Positions 53,205-62,504 of a stretch of 64,000 nt of DNA are shown here, piece after piece; position 1 is the stretch's first letter, and each line of letters starts with the position of its first letter. The stretch spans positions 1,392,340 through 1,456,339 of the forward strand of contig GL405246.1 of assembly GCA_000146855.1 (NCBI GenBank), read 5' to 3'. A program made the translations under genes and the position numbers. The stretch comes from [Eubacterium] yurii subsp. margaretiae ATCC 43715 (GTDB taxonomy: Bacteria > Bacillota > Clostridia > Peptostreptococcales > Filifactoraceae). Under the pieces are notes generated by a model. It did not search any database. It was given only the letters and a program-made list of their open reading frames with translations, and was not told where the DNA came from.

Positions 53205-53232
53205 TAAATAATTATTTCAATGTGTACGATAT
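53205..53232 (+). promoter_or_regulatory. candidate sigma-D promoter of the flagellar unit
   Basis: TAAA (53205-53208), 16 nt, TACGATAT (53225-53232), close to TAAA-N15-GCCGATAT. The start of transcription would be near 53239, which supports translation from the ATG at 53282 and not from an upstream GTG at 53222. Confidence 0.5.
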
Positions 53233-53281
53233 GATTTATAAGGATTTTTACAAATTATTACCTAAAAATCAGAGGTTTGAA

Positions 53282-55792
53282 ATGATAAATAACATATACA
53301 CTAAAAATGCAAATATTAATACTAAAATCAGAGACATATATGACACTCCTTCATCTTCAAATGTGACAATAAAAGGAACTGTACTTGAAAAAGACGGAAA
53401 AAATATAAGGATGAAGACTGATGACAATATGATACTGGATATTGTCACAAAAAATGATTTAACAGTAAGTCAAAGAGAGATACTTACTATCAAAAAAACG
53501 CAGATTGAATCTATGACAAAACTAAGTGATGAACAGGTCGAAGAGGAAAAGGAAAAAAGAGACGAAGAAGTAAAAGAGCTTGAAAAAGCTGATGTTCCGG
53601 TTACAAAAGAAAATCTTGATGCTCTAAAACATCTAAAAAACAGTAATATACCTGCAACTAAAGAGAATATATTGAAATTTGTTGCACTTAAAAGCTCCAT
53701 AAATAATCTTGTAAATATAGATATAAACCTTATTGTTAATCTTATGAACAGTAATACTGACATTCGAAATGAATCTGTATTCGATGTTTTTAGCATGGCA
53801 AAATCTACCAAGTCTTCTCTTTCCGACAAGTTTACAACGATACTTGAAAACAAGGTCAAAACTCCAATTTCCTATGACAGGGCAAGAGAAATCTCCATGG
53901 AAATCTATGGTTCTAAGATGGGAAAAGACATCCAAGATATAATCATATCTCTTGAGCAAAATAATGTTGAAATAAGCAAGGAAACTATTGATTCAGTACA
54001 CGATGTATTTTCAAAACTGTATAATCTAAAAGATATTAATGATGAAGATGTGGCAAAATCTCTACAAATAGATGAAAATGTATCGCTTAACACACTTTAT
54101 AATGTCAAGAATTTTATTGCTAAATCAGTAATTACTTCATCAAGTGCATCTTATAACCAAAAAAATGAAATCCCTACCGACAAACAACTTGACTCAATAG
54201 AAGATGAAATACTAAATACCCTCAAAGACATGGGCTTTACAAGTGAAGAAATAAGTATTGCAAAGTCTATATTAAAACAAGGCAAGGATATAAATAAACA
54301 AGACATACTTGAAATAAAAGAAATTAGAGATGATTTGTCAACATTGCAAAATCTGCTTGACAAAGATATTGCAGCAATGCTGATAAAATCAGACATAGAT
54401 ATCTCTTCTATGGATATAAGACAGCTACTTAACGAAGTGAATAATATTATTCAATCTATGGAAAATATAGCTTCTGTAGTTATTACTGAAAAAGAAAATG
54501 AAATGGCAATCAGCCTGTTGGATGCTATTAAAGAGATAAACTCAAACACCATATTGTCAAATATTTCAGTAAAATCAATTCTTTCTTTATCTAATACAAA
54601 TGATGACTTATATAATAAATTCTTCTCAGACAATCTAAATAACAATTTTGTAAGCTATGAAAATTCAATTTCGCTAAAAGCTTCCATAGTTTTAAATAAG
54701 ATTGAAAGCATAGATTTTAGTCTTATAGATTATAGAAATGACAATATTTCATTAAATTATATTGCAAGTAAAAACTCAATATTTAAGCAGAATTTTGAAG
54801 ATGAACTCAAATTTGAAAAATTAAATTATCAAACAACATACACTCAAAGCATTGATATAAAAGTTGAGATAAACTCTCACTACCAATATTTGAGAGCTAA
54901 TATGAGAGCTACAAATGTAATTCAGATGTTAAATGACAATATTGATCCTATGTCAACAGACATTAGGACTCTTTCAAATATAATAAGTGTTCAAAATGCA
55001 AAGCAGAAAGAAATATTTGATATTTTCAATTCGATGGAAAAAAGAGAGGTAAATTTTGCTGTAGCAAATATAATCTCAAATGGTCAATCACCTACCTTGC
55101 AAAATGTAAAGAAAAGCATTGATATTTACAAAAATGAAGACAATTATATAGAGATATTGGATAAAATAATAAAAGACTCTGAAAAATATGAAATTGAAGA
55201 AGTATCAAGAGTAGCCAAAAATATACAAAGACAGCTTGAAAATCAGAAAAACAAGACAAAAGATGAACTTAGAGAAAATATTCAAAATATTTTCCAAGAG
55301 CTTTCAAATTTAGAAAATGCAATAAATTCTGATAAAAAACCTGAGAAATCAATACTTCAAACTCATATTAAAAATCTGTCAGAAAATATAAAACAAAGCC
55401 AAAAACTCTCTCAAAACAACGAAATGGTACAAATACCTTTTTATATGAATGGAGAGTCAAATAATGCCAATGTATTTGCAAAAAATAACAAGGGGAAAAA
55501 AGGCAAGATTAACCCTGATGATATGAGTGTCCTCATAGATTTAAACACTAAAAATCTTGGAAAGATGGGATTTTTTATCAAGGTAGAAAACAAAAAACTC
55601 TCTGTAAAAATTTCCGGAAATGATGACTCTATGAAGAAAATTAAGTCCGACGTATTGTCCTTGGACAAAAACTTAAGTTCTCTTGGTTACAGCATTGACC
55701 TTATAGACATCTCATCACCTGAAGAAAATGCAAAGCTGTCTTTTGTTGAAGATAATAGCAGTTCAAGAGGAAATATAGATTTTTTCATTTAA
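53282..55792 (+). CDS. FliK-like flagellar hook-length protein (YlqG/DUF6240-like)
   Basis: An 836-residue, Asn/Ser/Lys-rich, mostly helical protein. The C-terminal about 110 residues resemble the FliK hook-length domain: VLIDLNTKNLGKMGFFIKVENKKLSVKIS followed by LDKNLSSLGYSIDLIDI. Residues 30-75 may form a small OB-like domain. The start at 53282 has AGAGG six nt upstream and lies in frame with a longer start at 53222. The next gene encodes an FlhB C-terminal homologue; the pair matches B. subtilis ylqG-ylqH. It is probably a flagellar export substrate or a hook-length ruler. Confidence 0.7.
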   Translation: MINNIYTKNANINTKIRDIYDTPSSSNVTIKGTVLEKDGKNIRMKTDDNMILDIVTKNDLTVSQREILTIKKTQIESMTKLSDEQVEEEKEKRDEEVKELEKADVPVTKENLDALKHLKNSNIPATKENILKFVALKSSINNLVNIDINLIVNLMNSNTDIRNESVFDVFSMAKSTKSSLSDKFTTILENKVKTPISYDRAREISMEIYGSKMGKDIQDIIISLEQNNVEISKETIDSVHDVFSKLYNLKDINDEDVAKSLQIDENVSLNTLYNVKNFIAKSVITSSSASYNQKNEIPTDKQLDSIEDEILNTLKDMGFTSEEISIAKSILKQGKDINKQDILEIKEIRDDLSTLQNLLDKDIAAMLIKSDIDISSMDIRQLLNEVNNIIQSMENIASVVITEKENEMAISLLDAIKEINSNTILSNISVKSILSLSNTNDDLYNKFFSDNLNNNFVSYENSISLKASIVLNKIESIDFSLIDYRNDNISLNYIASKNSIFKQNFEDELKFEKLNYQTTYTQSIDIKVEINSHYQYLRANMRATNVIQMLNDNIDPMSTDIRTLSNIISVQNAKQKEIFDIFNSMEKREVNFAVANIISNGQSPTLQNVKKSIDIYKNEDNYIEILDKIIKDSEKYEIEEVSRVAKNIQRQLENQKNKTKDELRENIQNIFQELSNLENAINSDKKPEKSILQTHIKNLSENIKQSQKLSQNNEMVQIPFYMNGESNNANVFAKNNKGKKGKINPDDMSVLIDLNTKNLGKMGFFIKVENKKLSVKISGNDDSMKKIKSDVLSLDKNLSSLGYSIDLIDISSPEENAKLSFVEDNSSSRGNIDFFI

Positions 55793-55860
55793 TTATGTGT
55801 TTATTTAATATTTTTTAAAAAATGTCGATATATCTTTTATAATTTCAAGAAAGAAGCATT

Positions 55861-56136
55861 ATGAATAACAAAGAAAAAAACAAAATTTTAAGTAAAAAAG
55901 CTGTAGCACTTGAATATGACGAGCAATACAACGCACCTGTTGTAAGTGCCAAGGGTAGTGGATATGTGGCTATGAATATGCTTGAAAAAGCAAGACTTGA
56001 CGGAATATCGACATATTTTGATGAAGATTTGCTCAACTCTCTCATGGCACTTAGTATTGGAGATGAAATACCCTACCAACTGTACGATATAGTCGCAAAA
56101 GTGTTACAATATGTAGAAAGTATAGACTCTAAATAA
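55861..56136 (+). CDS. FlhB C-terminal domain homologue (YlqH/FlhX type)
   Basis: A 91-residue protein aligning with the cytosolic part of FlhB after its NPTH cleavage site: KKAVALEYDEQYNAPVVSAKGSGYVAMNMLEKARLDGISTYFDED...IGDEIPYQLYDIVAKVLQYV. The NPTH itself is absent (ILSKK in its place), so it resembles a pre-cleaved FlhB-CC. Such proteins (YlqH, FlhX) can stand in for FlhB-CC in the export switch that FliK triggers. It lies 68 nt after the FliK-like gene and 31 nt before flagellin. Confidence 0.85.
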   Translation: MNNKEKNKILSKKAVALEYDEQYNAPVVSAKGSGYVAMNMLEKARLDGISTYFDEDLLNSLMALSIGDEIPYQLYDIVAKVLQYVESIDSK

Positions 56137-56167
56137 ATTTTATAATCTAAGTTAGAAAGGCAAAAAA

Positions 56168-57232
56168 ATGAGACTTAATTCCAATCCTTATGCTATGTAT
56201 ACATTAAGACATCTGCAAAACACCGGCAATATGCAAAGCCTTGCAATGCAAAAACTCTCTTCCGGAAAGAGAATAAACAATGCAAAAGATGATGCTGCAG
56301 GATATGCCATATCTGAAAAAATGGCAATGCAAATAGCAGGGCTACAAAGAGCTTCAAAAAACTCTCTTGACGGTATATCTATGATACAAACTGCTGAAAC
56401 TGCTCTTGACGAAGTACATTCAATGTTGCAAAGAATGAGAGAGCTGTCAGTCCAAGCAGCTAATGATACAAATAAACTTGAAGACAGAGAATCAATCCAA
56501 AAAGAGATAAATCAACTTACTTCTGAAATCAACAGAATAGGTGAAGCTACAGAGTTTAACAAGATGAAGATGTTCACAGCCGACAATGAAGACGGAACAG
56601 CAAAGTCGAATATGAATATACCTGTTCAACTTGGCGCAAATGCTAATCAGATTATGGATGTAAAATTCCAAACCCTATCTTCCACTTCACTTGGTATATC
56701 AGGTGTAAATCAGGGTGGTGAGGCATTTGACATCAACAAGGTATATGTTGGACATACTCATGGTACTACTATAGATGAACAGACAGGTGCTCCTGTCACT
56801 CCACAATATGTAAAAGGTGCTAAATACAGAGCAGTTGATGAACTACAAAATATGTCTATCAAAGAAAGAGTCGGCAATGTACCACAAAAAGATGCAAATG
56901 GAAATTTCGAGTATAAGAAGGAATATGCCTTAGATGTTACAACAGCCTCATCAGCTACTGCAGCAATACATGTATACGACAATGCTATCTCAAGAGTATC
57001 TTCTATGAGAGCATCTCTTGGAGCATCACAAAACAGACTTGAGCACACTATTAAGACTTTAGACTCATCAGCTGAAAATGTAACTCAGACAATGTCAAGA
57101 ATCCAAGATACTGATATAGCTGAGCAAATGTCAGAATTTACAAAGTACAACATACTTCAACAATCAGGCACATCAATGCTCAGTCAAGCAAATCAACTCC
57201 CTCAAATGATATTAAAATTGTTGGAAAATTAA
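56168..57232 (+). CDS. fliC: flagellin
   Basis: A 354-residue filament subunit. The N-terminal D0/D1 region (SLAMQKLSSGKRINNAKDDAAGYAISEKM, then RMRELSVQAANDTN) and the C-terminal D1/D0 region (SRVSSMRASLGASQNRLEHT, ENVTQTMSRIQDTDIAEQMSEFTK) are complete. The central variable part (about 145-250) is short. AGAAAGG precedes the ATG. No separate promoter is visible in the 31 nt upstream, so it appears to be transcribed with the FliK-like and FlhB-C genes. A strong terminator follows. Confidence 0.97.
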   Translation: MRLNSNPYAMYTLRHLQNTGNMQSLAMQKLSSGKRINNAKDDAAGYAISEKMAMQIAGLQRASKNSLDGISMIQTAETALDEVHSMLQRMRELSVQAANDTNKLEDRESIQKEINQLTSEINRIGEATEFNKMKMFTADNEDGTAKSNMNIPVQLGANANQIMDVKFQTLSSTSLGISGVNQGGEAFDINKVYVGHTHGTTIDEQTGAPVTPQYVKGAKYRAVDELQNMSIKERVGNVPQKDANGNFEYKKEYALDVTTASSATAAIHVYDNAISRVSSMRASLGASQNRLEHTIKTLDSSAENVTQTMSRIQDTDIAEQMSEFTKYNILQQSGTSMLSQANQLPQMILKLLEN

Positions 57233-57245
57233 TATAAATCAAAAT

Positions 57246-57291
57246 AAAAACTCAAGATTTATCCTAATATGTGATAATTTCTTGAGTTTTT
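57246..57291 (+). terminator. terminator of flagellin
   Basis: AAAAACTCAAG (57246-57256) / CTTGAGTTTTT (57281-57291), with an inner helix and a following T-rich tail. Confidence 0.85.
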
Positions 57292-57382
57292 ATTATTTAC
57301 TAACAAATATTCTATTATCTTTAAAAATAATTCCATAATAAAATTTAATTTAAAATTAAAAATATTGTAATATTCAAATAAT

Positions 57383-57411
57383 TTGTAATATAAAACTATT
57401 TTTGATATAAT
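57383..57411 (+). promoter_or_regulatory. sigma-A promoter of the parA-parB pair
   Basis: TTGTAA (57383-57388), 17 nt, TATAAT (57406-57411) with an extended TGA. It ends 37 nt before the ParA start. Confidence 0.6.
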
Positions 57412-57447
57412 ATATTTAACATATTAAACTAAGATAGGAGATTGCTA

Positions 57448-58215
57448 ATGACAAAAATAATATCCGTATCAAATAACAAGGGTGGCTCAGGCAAGACTAC
57501 TCTTACTTCCAACCTCGGCTATGCCCTATCGACTCTTGGAAAGAAAATATTGCTTATTGATGCGGACATGCAGATGAATCTTACACGCTCATACGATATT
57601 GCCCCTGACAAAGATACCAACCTTTACAAGGCATTGAGCGAAGAAAAAAGTCTCATTAACTTTATCAAAAAAACTCAATATAATAACATAGATATAATCG
57701 TTTCCGACTATATGCTATCTGCAATTGACATGCAGTTAGTCAATAAAAACTTCAAGGAGACTCTTGTGAAAAGATTACTTGAAGATACTGTTTCAAAAGA
57801 AATCTACGATTATATTTTAATTGACACCTGCCCTTTCTTGGGACTGCTAAATTACAATGTATTAGTAGCATCGGATTATGTACTTATACCTGTTGAGCTT
57901 TCAGCATTTGGCATAGAGGGTTTGGAACCATTATCCAACTTTATCAAAGAGGTAAAGCTATATAACAAGTCCCTTGAAATACTTGGAATAGTTGAAACAA
58001 AGGTGGATAACAGAGAGTCTACAACAAGAGAAACCAGAGAGTTGCTTAGGGATTTATTTTCAAGCAAGATATTTGAAAATAACATTCCTGTTGATATAAA
58101 TATAAAAAAGAGCCAATTTCAAGGTATGCCAATATGCGAATTTGATAAGAACTCAAGAGCTTCAATTTCATATAACAGTCTTGCAGTTGAAGTCTTGGAA
58201 AAAACTTCTAATTAA
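57448..58215 (+). CDS. ParA/Soj-family ATPase
   Basis: A 255-residue ParA ATPase of Soj length. The deviant Walker A NKGGSGKTT is at about 9-17, followed by LLIDADMQMNLT (about 37-48) and Walker B YILIDTCPFLGLLNYN (about 120). The start at 57448 has AGGAG seven nt upstream. It lies 12 nt upstream of the ParB-like gene. This region has flagellin upstream and an unknown secreted protein and tyrS downstream, not the rnpA-gidB surroundings of the chromosomal soj-spo0J pair, so it may be an additional partition or positioning pair of plasmid or phage ancestry. Confidence 0.92.
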   Translation: MTKIISVSNNKGGSGKTTLTSNLGYALSTLGKKILLIDADMQMNLTRSYDIAPDKDTNLYKALSEEKSLINFIKKTQYNNIDIIVSDYMLSAIDMQLVNKNFKETLVKRLLEDTVSKEIYDYILIDTCPFLGLLNYNVLVASDYVLIPVELSAFGIEGLEPLSNFIKEVKLYNKSLEILGIVETKVDNRESTTRETRELLRDLFSSKIFENNIPVDINIKKSQFQGMPICEFDKNSRASISYNSLAVEVLEKTSN

Positions 58216-58227
58216 TTTGGAGGCCCC

Positions 58228-59124
58228 ATGTCTGTAAAAAAATCCATAATAAATAAAGACAGATTTAAAAATCTTTCCAAAATCTCTGAAAATGAAGATG
58301 AAAAAGAAAATATAGTTTCGAGATTTGACATAGATGTCAAGCATGAAAGCGTAAGCTCTGTTGATGTAGATAAGCTCAAAGAAGCTCCAAGTAAGTGGAA
58401 CTTTTATTCAAAGCTCGATGACGATAAGTTTTTGGAACTTGTGGACTCTATTAATAACAACTCCCTTTTACATCCTATAGTAGTATGGCAACAAGATGAA
58501 GACTATATGATATTATCAGGCCACAATAGAGTAAGAGCTTACAAAAAGTTATATGAGATAACCAAGGATGACAAATATCTCAAGATACCTGCCATAATCA
58601 AAAAAGACGATGAAATCACTGAAGATATGGCAAAGGAAATAATAATTGATACTAATTGGATACAGAGACAACTGTCAACATACGAAAAAACCCAGTCTAT
58701 CTTGCAAAAATACGTTAAAATCAAACAATCTAAGAGCAAGGGAACAAAAACGAGGGATGTAATCGCCTCGCATCTTGGCATTACCGGAAGAATGGTACAA
58801 AACTACATCTCTTTAAATAATTTGAATACAGGTTTTTTTGAAATGTTGGACGACAACCTAATAAACATCAAACAAGCCATTGTAATTGCCAAGTTTGATG
58901 ACTACATTCAAGAAGAAATATTAAAGCATAAAGATAGTATTTCATTTAATATACAATTGTTAAAATCTGCTCTAAGTATCAAAAATAAGGATAGAGTAAT
59001 AGAAATACTCTCTGCAAGTGACAGTTTAGATGAAGAAAACTATATTAAGATAGTCTACAAGATACCAAAGGACAGGAAATCAGAATTTGATAAGATATAT
59101 AAGGACTTCATTAAAAATTTATAA
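58228..59124 (+). CDS. ParB-family DNA-binding protein
   Basis: A 298-residue protein. The N-terminal ParB/Srx domain (about 45-130) has LHPIVVWQQDEDYMILSGHNRVRAYKKLYE, where GHNRVRA corresponds to the GERRxRA nucleotide motif. A central HTH follows (TRDVIASHLGITGRMVQNYISL, about 172-193), and the C-terminal region is helical. GGAGG precedes the ATG. No parS of the TGTTTCACGTGAAACA type was seen in the window, so its site is probably different. Confidence 0.9.
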   Translation: MSVKKSIINKDRFKNLSKISENEDEKENIVSRFDIDVKHESVSSVDVDKLKEAPSKWNFYSKLDDDKFLELVDSINNNSLLHPIVVWQQDEDYMILSGHNRVRAYKKLYEITKDDKYLKIPAIIKKDDEITEDMAKEIIIDTNWIQRQLSTYEKTQSILQKYVKIKQSKSKGTKTRDVIASHLGITGRMVQNYISLNNLNTGFFEMLDDNLINIKQAIVIAKFDDYIQEEILKHKDSISFNIQLLKSALSIKNKDRVIEILSASDSLDEENYIKIVYKIPKDRKSEFDKIYKDFIKNL

Positions 59125-59282
59125 GTATAAGATTTTTTCTATTGGACTTGTTCGATAATATTTAAAACAGTCTTATTGATAAGTATAATTTACTTTTTGC
59201 TTTCTTAACTAAGTTCTACTACAGGTTAAGGCTAATCGGACAGGTTTATTAAGTAAAATTTATTAAAATTTGGAGGTTTATC

Positions 59283-60479
59283 ATGAAAAAGCTGTTAAGA
59301 TTATCAATATTTCTTATGATTATATCTATATTTATCTTCCCTTCTAATGCTGTAACAAAATTATATCCTAAAGCTACAATAAAACTTCCTATAAAGGCAT
59401 TTGAGTCTGATATTGCAGTGTACAACAAATATATATTCTATAACATTGCTTATAGGGATTTAGACCACTACAAAACTTACTCGAAATCAGCCTTTAATAA
59501 TGAAAAGGCTAAGCAAATCAACCAAGTTGGAGATCCATATGGAGTTAAACTTCCTGTTTTTAAAATCTTAAGCGACCAAAAGCTATATAGCATAGCTTGG
59601 GTTGGCGGAGGATTTATGGGTGGAATAAATATAAATCAATTGAATAAAGATAAGTCTATCTATATGAATACTTACGATAAAGGAACACATGAAATTAATC
59701 CATTTAAAAATAAGATAGAAAGTTTTTCAGATCCATTTTTTATGAATGAAGGAGTAAATGGTTCTTGGTATTGTCTTTTTGATAATGATATTGACAAGGA
59801 TTTCTATCAAAGCAATAATATTTTGAAAATGGCTCCACTGTTTTCATCAATAGCAAAAGACTATACTTATGCCGTAAACTACCAATATAATAATCCAGGT
59901 GATTATGATGAGGAAAATCAAGACGATGATTCAAACACCATAAAAGCTCCGGGTATTGTAGCAATCAAAAATACCAACAATAAAAAAGAAATGCTGATAC
60001 CTGATGTACAAAATATGGTAATGGGTGATGGCAAGATATACTACTATAAGAAAGAGGCAAACAAAGGTCTATATTCAATTTACTCTTATTCACTAAAAAA
60101 CAAATCTACAGAGCTAATTTGTTCAAATGCGAAATTTGATGATAATATTCTTAGCAAAAATATTAATTATTTCCCTGTAAAAAATAATATATTTTTTATG
60201 GGAGATAAAAATTATTCTAAACTGTTTACAGTTTCTAACAAAAAGCCTAAACTACTTTACTCAGCTATGAAAAGAGTGGTAACAAACGGAAGTATAGTAG
60301 CTGTACTAAGTCAGTATAAAAATAATTCTGAGGTCAAAATTCTAAATGAAAAAGGTGTAGAAATAGCTAATATAACAGTACCTAACAATCAATCCGATAT
60401 GTTCATACACAAAAATGAACTGATAGTATGGTCTTGGCAAGATAGAACAGTGCGTTATTATAATGTTCCAGTTAAGTAG
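59283..60479 (+). CDS. unknown secreted protein, possibly beta-propeller
   Basis: A 398-residue protein with a signal peptide (about 1-23, cleavage after SNA) and no membrane anchor. The rest is rich in short beta-strand blocks with Tyr-Tyr and Lys-Asn turns (DGKIYYYKKEANKGLYSIYSYSLKNKS, NNIFFMGDKNYSKLFTVSNKKPKLLY), reminiscent of DUF5050-like or WD-type propellers. No catalytic motif is visible. TTGGAGG precedes the start. It is monocistronic with its own terminator. Confidence 0.6.
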   Translation: MKKLLRLSIFLMIISIFIFPSNAVTKLYPKATIKLPIKAFESDIAVYNKYIFYNIAYRDLDHYKTYSKSAFNNEKAKQINQVGDPYGVKLPVFKILSDQKLYSIAWVGGGFMGGININQLNKDKSIYMNTYDKGTHEINPFKNKIESFSDPFFMNEGVNGSWYCLFDNDIDKDFYQSNNILKMAPLFSSIAKDYTYAVNYQYNNPGDYDEENQDDDSNTIKAPGIVAIKNTNNKKEMLIPDVQNMVMGDGKIYYYKKEANKGLYSIYSYSLKNKSTELICSNAKFDDNILSKNINYFPVKNNIFFMGDKNYSKLFTVSNKKPKLLYSAMKRVVTNGSIVAVLSQYKNNSEVKILNEKGVEIANITVPNNQSDMFIHKNELIVWSWQDRTVRYYNVPVK

Positions 60480-60573
60480 CAAAAATTATAGGATATGTTT
60501 ACACTTATATATCTAATGAGAAAATTAATTTAACTCAAAGTTATAAAATTTATTCAATTTGTTTGAAAACAAT

Positions 60574-60611
60574 AAAACTCTTATATAAAAATAAGTTTAT
60601 ATAAGAGTTTT
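60574..60611 (+). terminator. terminator of the secreted-protein gene
   Basis: A perfect 16-bp stem AAAACTCTTATATAAA / TTTATATAAGAGTTTT with a 6-nt loop. The T-run is in the stem and short beyond it. Confidence 0.65.
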
Positions 60612-60829
60612 CTATATACTATTGCAAAATACTGATTAACTGTAGTATAATATCAGTCATCCTTATTTTGAATAAGATAATAAAGCTTAGAAATTTAGTT
60701 GTAGTTTAGATTATCTATGAAATAATATTTAATTATTTTTAAATCAACATTACAATTAATGATAGAATACAAATAATTAAGCAATGTGTTTTTATTTTAA
60801 AAAGATGAGCTATTGAAAGGAGTGTTTTT
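60612..60829 (+). promoter_or_regulatory. tyrS promoter and leader
   Basis: TTGCAA (60622-60627), 18 nt, TATAAT (60646-60651) is a plausible promoter, leaving a leader of about 170 nt. A small CTTATT/AATAAG hairpin is at about 60662. No T-box signature (AGGGTGG...ACCGCG) was found, although tyrS is often T-box controlled in Firmicutes. Confidence 0.5.
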
Positions 60830-62053
60830 ATGTCAAATGTATTTGACGTCTTAAAAGAAAGAGGGTTTATAGCACAAACATCTCATGAGGAAGAGTTAAG
60901 AGAGCTTTTCGAAAATGAGAGGGTGACGTTTTACACAGGATATGACGCTACAGCAGATTCACTCCACGTAGGTCACTTTTTACAGGCAATAGCAATGAGA
61001 CATATGCAACTTGCAGGTCACCGACCTATTGTACTGATTGGAGGAGGCACTACCATGATAGGCGATCCTTCTGGTAGGACGGATATGAGACAGATGCTTA
61101 CGCCTGAAGACATCAAAAATAACGGTGAAAGATTTAAGGAACAGTTATCAAGATTTATTGATTTTTCTGATGACAAGGCAATACTTGAAGACAATGCACA
61201 TTGGCTGATGAATCTTGAATACATTCCATTTTTAAGAGAAATTGGAGCAGAGTTTTCTGTTAACAGGATGCTGACTGCTGAATGTTTCAAAAGCAGAATG
61301 GAAAAAGGACTTTCCTTCTTGGAATTTAACTATATGATAATGCAGGCATACGACTTTTACATGCTAAACAAGATGTATGACTGTAAGGTTCAATGCGGTG
61401 GCGATGATCAATGGTCAAACATACTTGCAGGAGCTGATCTTGTAAGAAGAAAATCACAAAAAAAGGCATTTGCACTCACATTTAATCTACTTACAACTTC
61501 AGATGGCAAAAAAATGGGCAAGACTATGTCTGGTGCCCTTTGGTTGGATAAAGAAAAGACTTCTCCTTATGAATTTTTCCAATACTGGAGAAATATAGAA
61601 GACGCATCAGTAGAAAAATGCTTGGGACTTTTAACTTTCCTACCTATGGATGAAGTAAGGCGACTAGGAGCTTTAAAGGACAGTGCTATAAACGAAGCAA
61701 AGGAAGTGTTGGCTTACGAGACTACAAAATTGGTTCATGGAAAAGAAGAAGCTGACAAGGCTTTAGAAGCTGCAAGAGCTATATTTTCTTCAAATGCATC
61801 ATCTGCGAATGCTCCTACAACAATAGTTAATAAAGCTGACTTGGATAAAGGAATAAATATTTTAGAACTTTTAAAACTTACAAATCTAAGTCCGAGTAAT
61901 GCTGAAGGCAGAAGGCTGATACAACAAGGCGGAATAACTGTAAATGATGAAAAAATCACCGATACAAACTTTATGGTAGATACTTCGATGATGAAAGACG
62001 ACGTTATAATGATAAGAAAGGGAAAAAAAGTATTCCATCAAGTAAAAATTTAG
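60830..62053 (+). CDS. tyrS: tyrosyl-tRNA synthetase
   Basis: A 407-residue class I synthetase. The HIGH motif is HVGHF (about 47), the tyrosine site includes YDATADS and [11 protein letters not shown] (about 185-195), and the KMSKS motif is KMGKT (about 227). A C-terminal S4 domain (about 345-405) binds tRNA. GAAAGGAG precedes the ATG. It is monocistronic; the rpmB promoter starts at its stop. Confidence 0.97.
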   Translation: MSNVFDVLKERGFIAQTSHEEELRELFENERVTFYTGYDATADSLHVGHFLQAIAMRHMQLAGHRPIVLIGGGTTMIGDPSGRTDMRQMLTPEDIKNNGERFKEQLSRFIDFSDDKAILEDNAHWLMNLEYIPFLREIGAEFSVNRMLTAECFKSRMEKGLSFLEFNYMIMQAYDFYMLNKMYDCKVQCGGDDQWSNILAGADLVRRKSQKKAFALTFNLLTTSDGKKMGKTMSGALWLDKEKTSPYEFFQYWRNIEDASVEKCLGLLTFLPMDEVRRLGALKDSAINEAKEVLAYETTKLVHGKEEADKALEAARAIFSSNASSANAPTTIVNKADLDKGINILELLKLTNLSPSNAEGRRLIQQGGITVNDEKITDTNFMVDTSMMKDDVIMIRKGKKVFHQVKI

Positions 62054-62055
62054 TC

Positions 62056-62084
62056 TTGATTTTTGTTTAAAACTATGTTATGAT
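62056..62084 (+). promoter_or_regulatory. sigma-A promoter of rpmB
   Basis: TTGATT (62056-62061), 17 nt, TATGAT (62079-62084) with an extended TGT. It gives a leader of about 40 nt. Confidence 0.75.
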
Positions 62085-62129
62085 ATCTTTCGTTGGTTAC
62101 GTGAAAAATAAGTATTGGAGGTATAATAT

Positions 62130-62321
62130 ATGGCATTTGTATGCGAAATATGTGGAAAAGGTACGACTTCCGGAAATAATGTCAGCCATTCAAACCGCCA
62201 CACAAAGAGAGTATTCAGACCGAATCTTCAAAGCGTAAAGGCAATTGTTGACGGTACGCCAAGAAGAGTGAAAGTTTGTACAAGATGTTTACGTTCCGGT
62301 AAAGTTCAAAGAGCTGTATAA
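62130..62321 (+). CDS. rpmB: 50S ribosomal protein L28
   Basis: A 63-residue L28. Two CxxC pairs, CEICGKG (residues 4-7) and CTRCLRSG (about 51-54), make it the zinc-binding C+ type. The segment [23 protein letters not shown] is typical. TTGGAGG precedes the ATG. It has its own promoter and terminator. Confidence 0.97.
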   Translation: MAFVCEICGKGTTSGNNVSHSNRHTKRVFRPNLQSVKAIVDGTPRRVKVCTRCLRSGKVQRAV

Positions 62322-62328
62322 TAAATTA

Positions 62329-62354
62329 GGCTGTGGATTCCACGGTCTTTTTTA
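62329..62354 (+). terminator. terminator of rpmB
   Basis: CTGTGG / CCACGG hairpin (about 62331-62345, one G-U pair) followed by TCTTTTTTATT, just after the rpmB stop. Confidence 0.75.
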
Positions 62355-62504
62355 TTATACAACTACAGTTGATTTATAAGCTAAATCATAATAATATTAT
62401 ATCTCCAGTATTTTGAATTATTCTATTCCTTATCATTATGGAAATAATTTTAAACACTTGAATATTTTATATATTAAATCTAATGAGTAAATGAAAGGTA
62501 AGAA

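Noticed and set aside
57233..59282. canonical parS beside the ParA/ParB genes
   Set aside because: No TGTTTCACGTGAAACA-like 16-mer was seen here or elsewhere in the window.
60480..60829. T-box riboswitch upstream of tyrS
   Set aside because: No AGGGTGG-type T-box sequence or specifier/antiterminator layout was found; only a promoter and a plain hairpin are supported.
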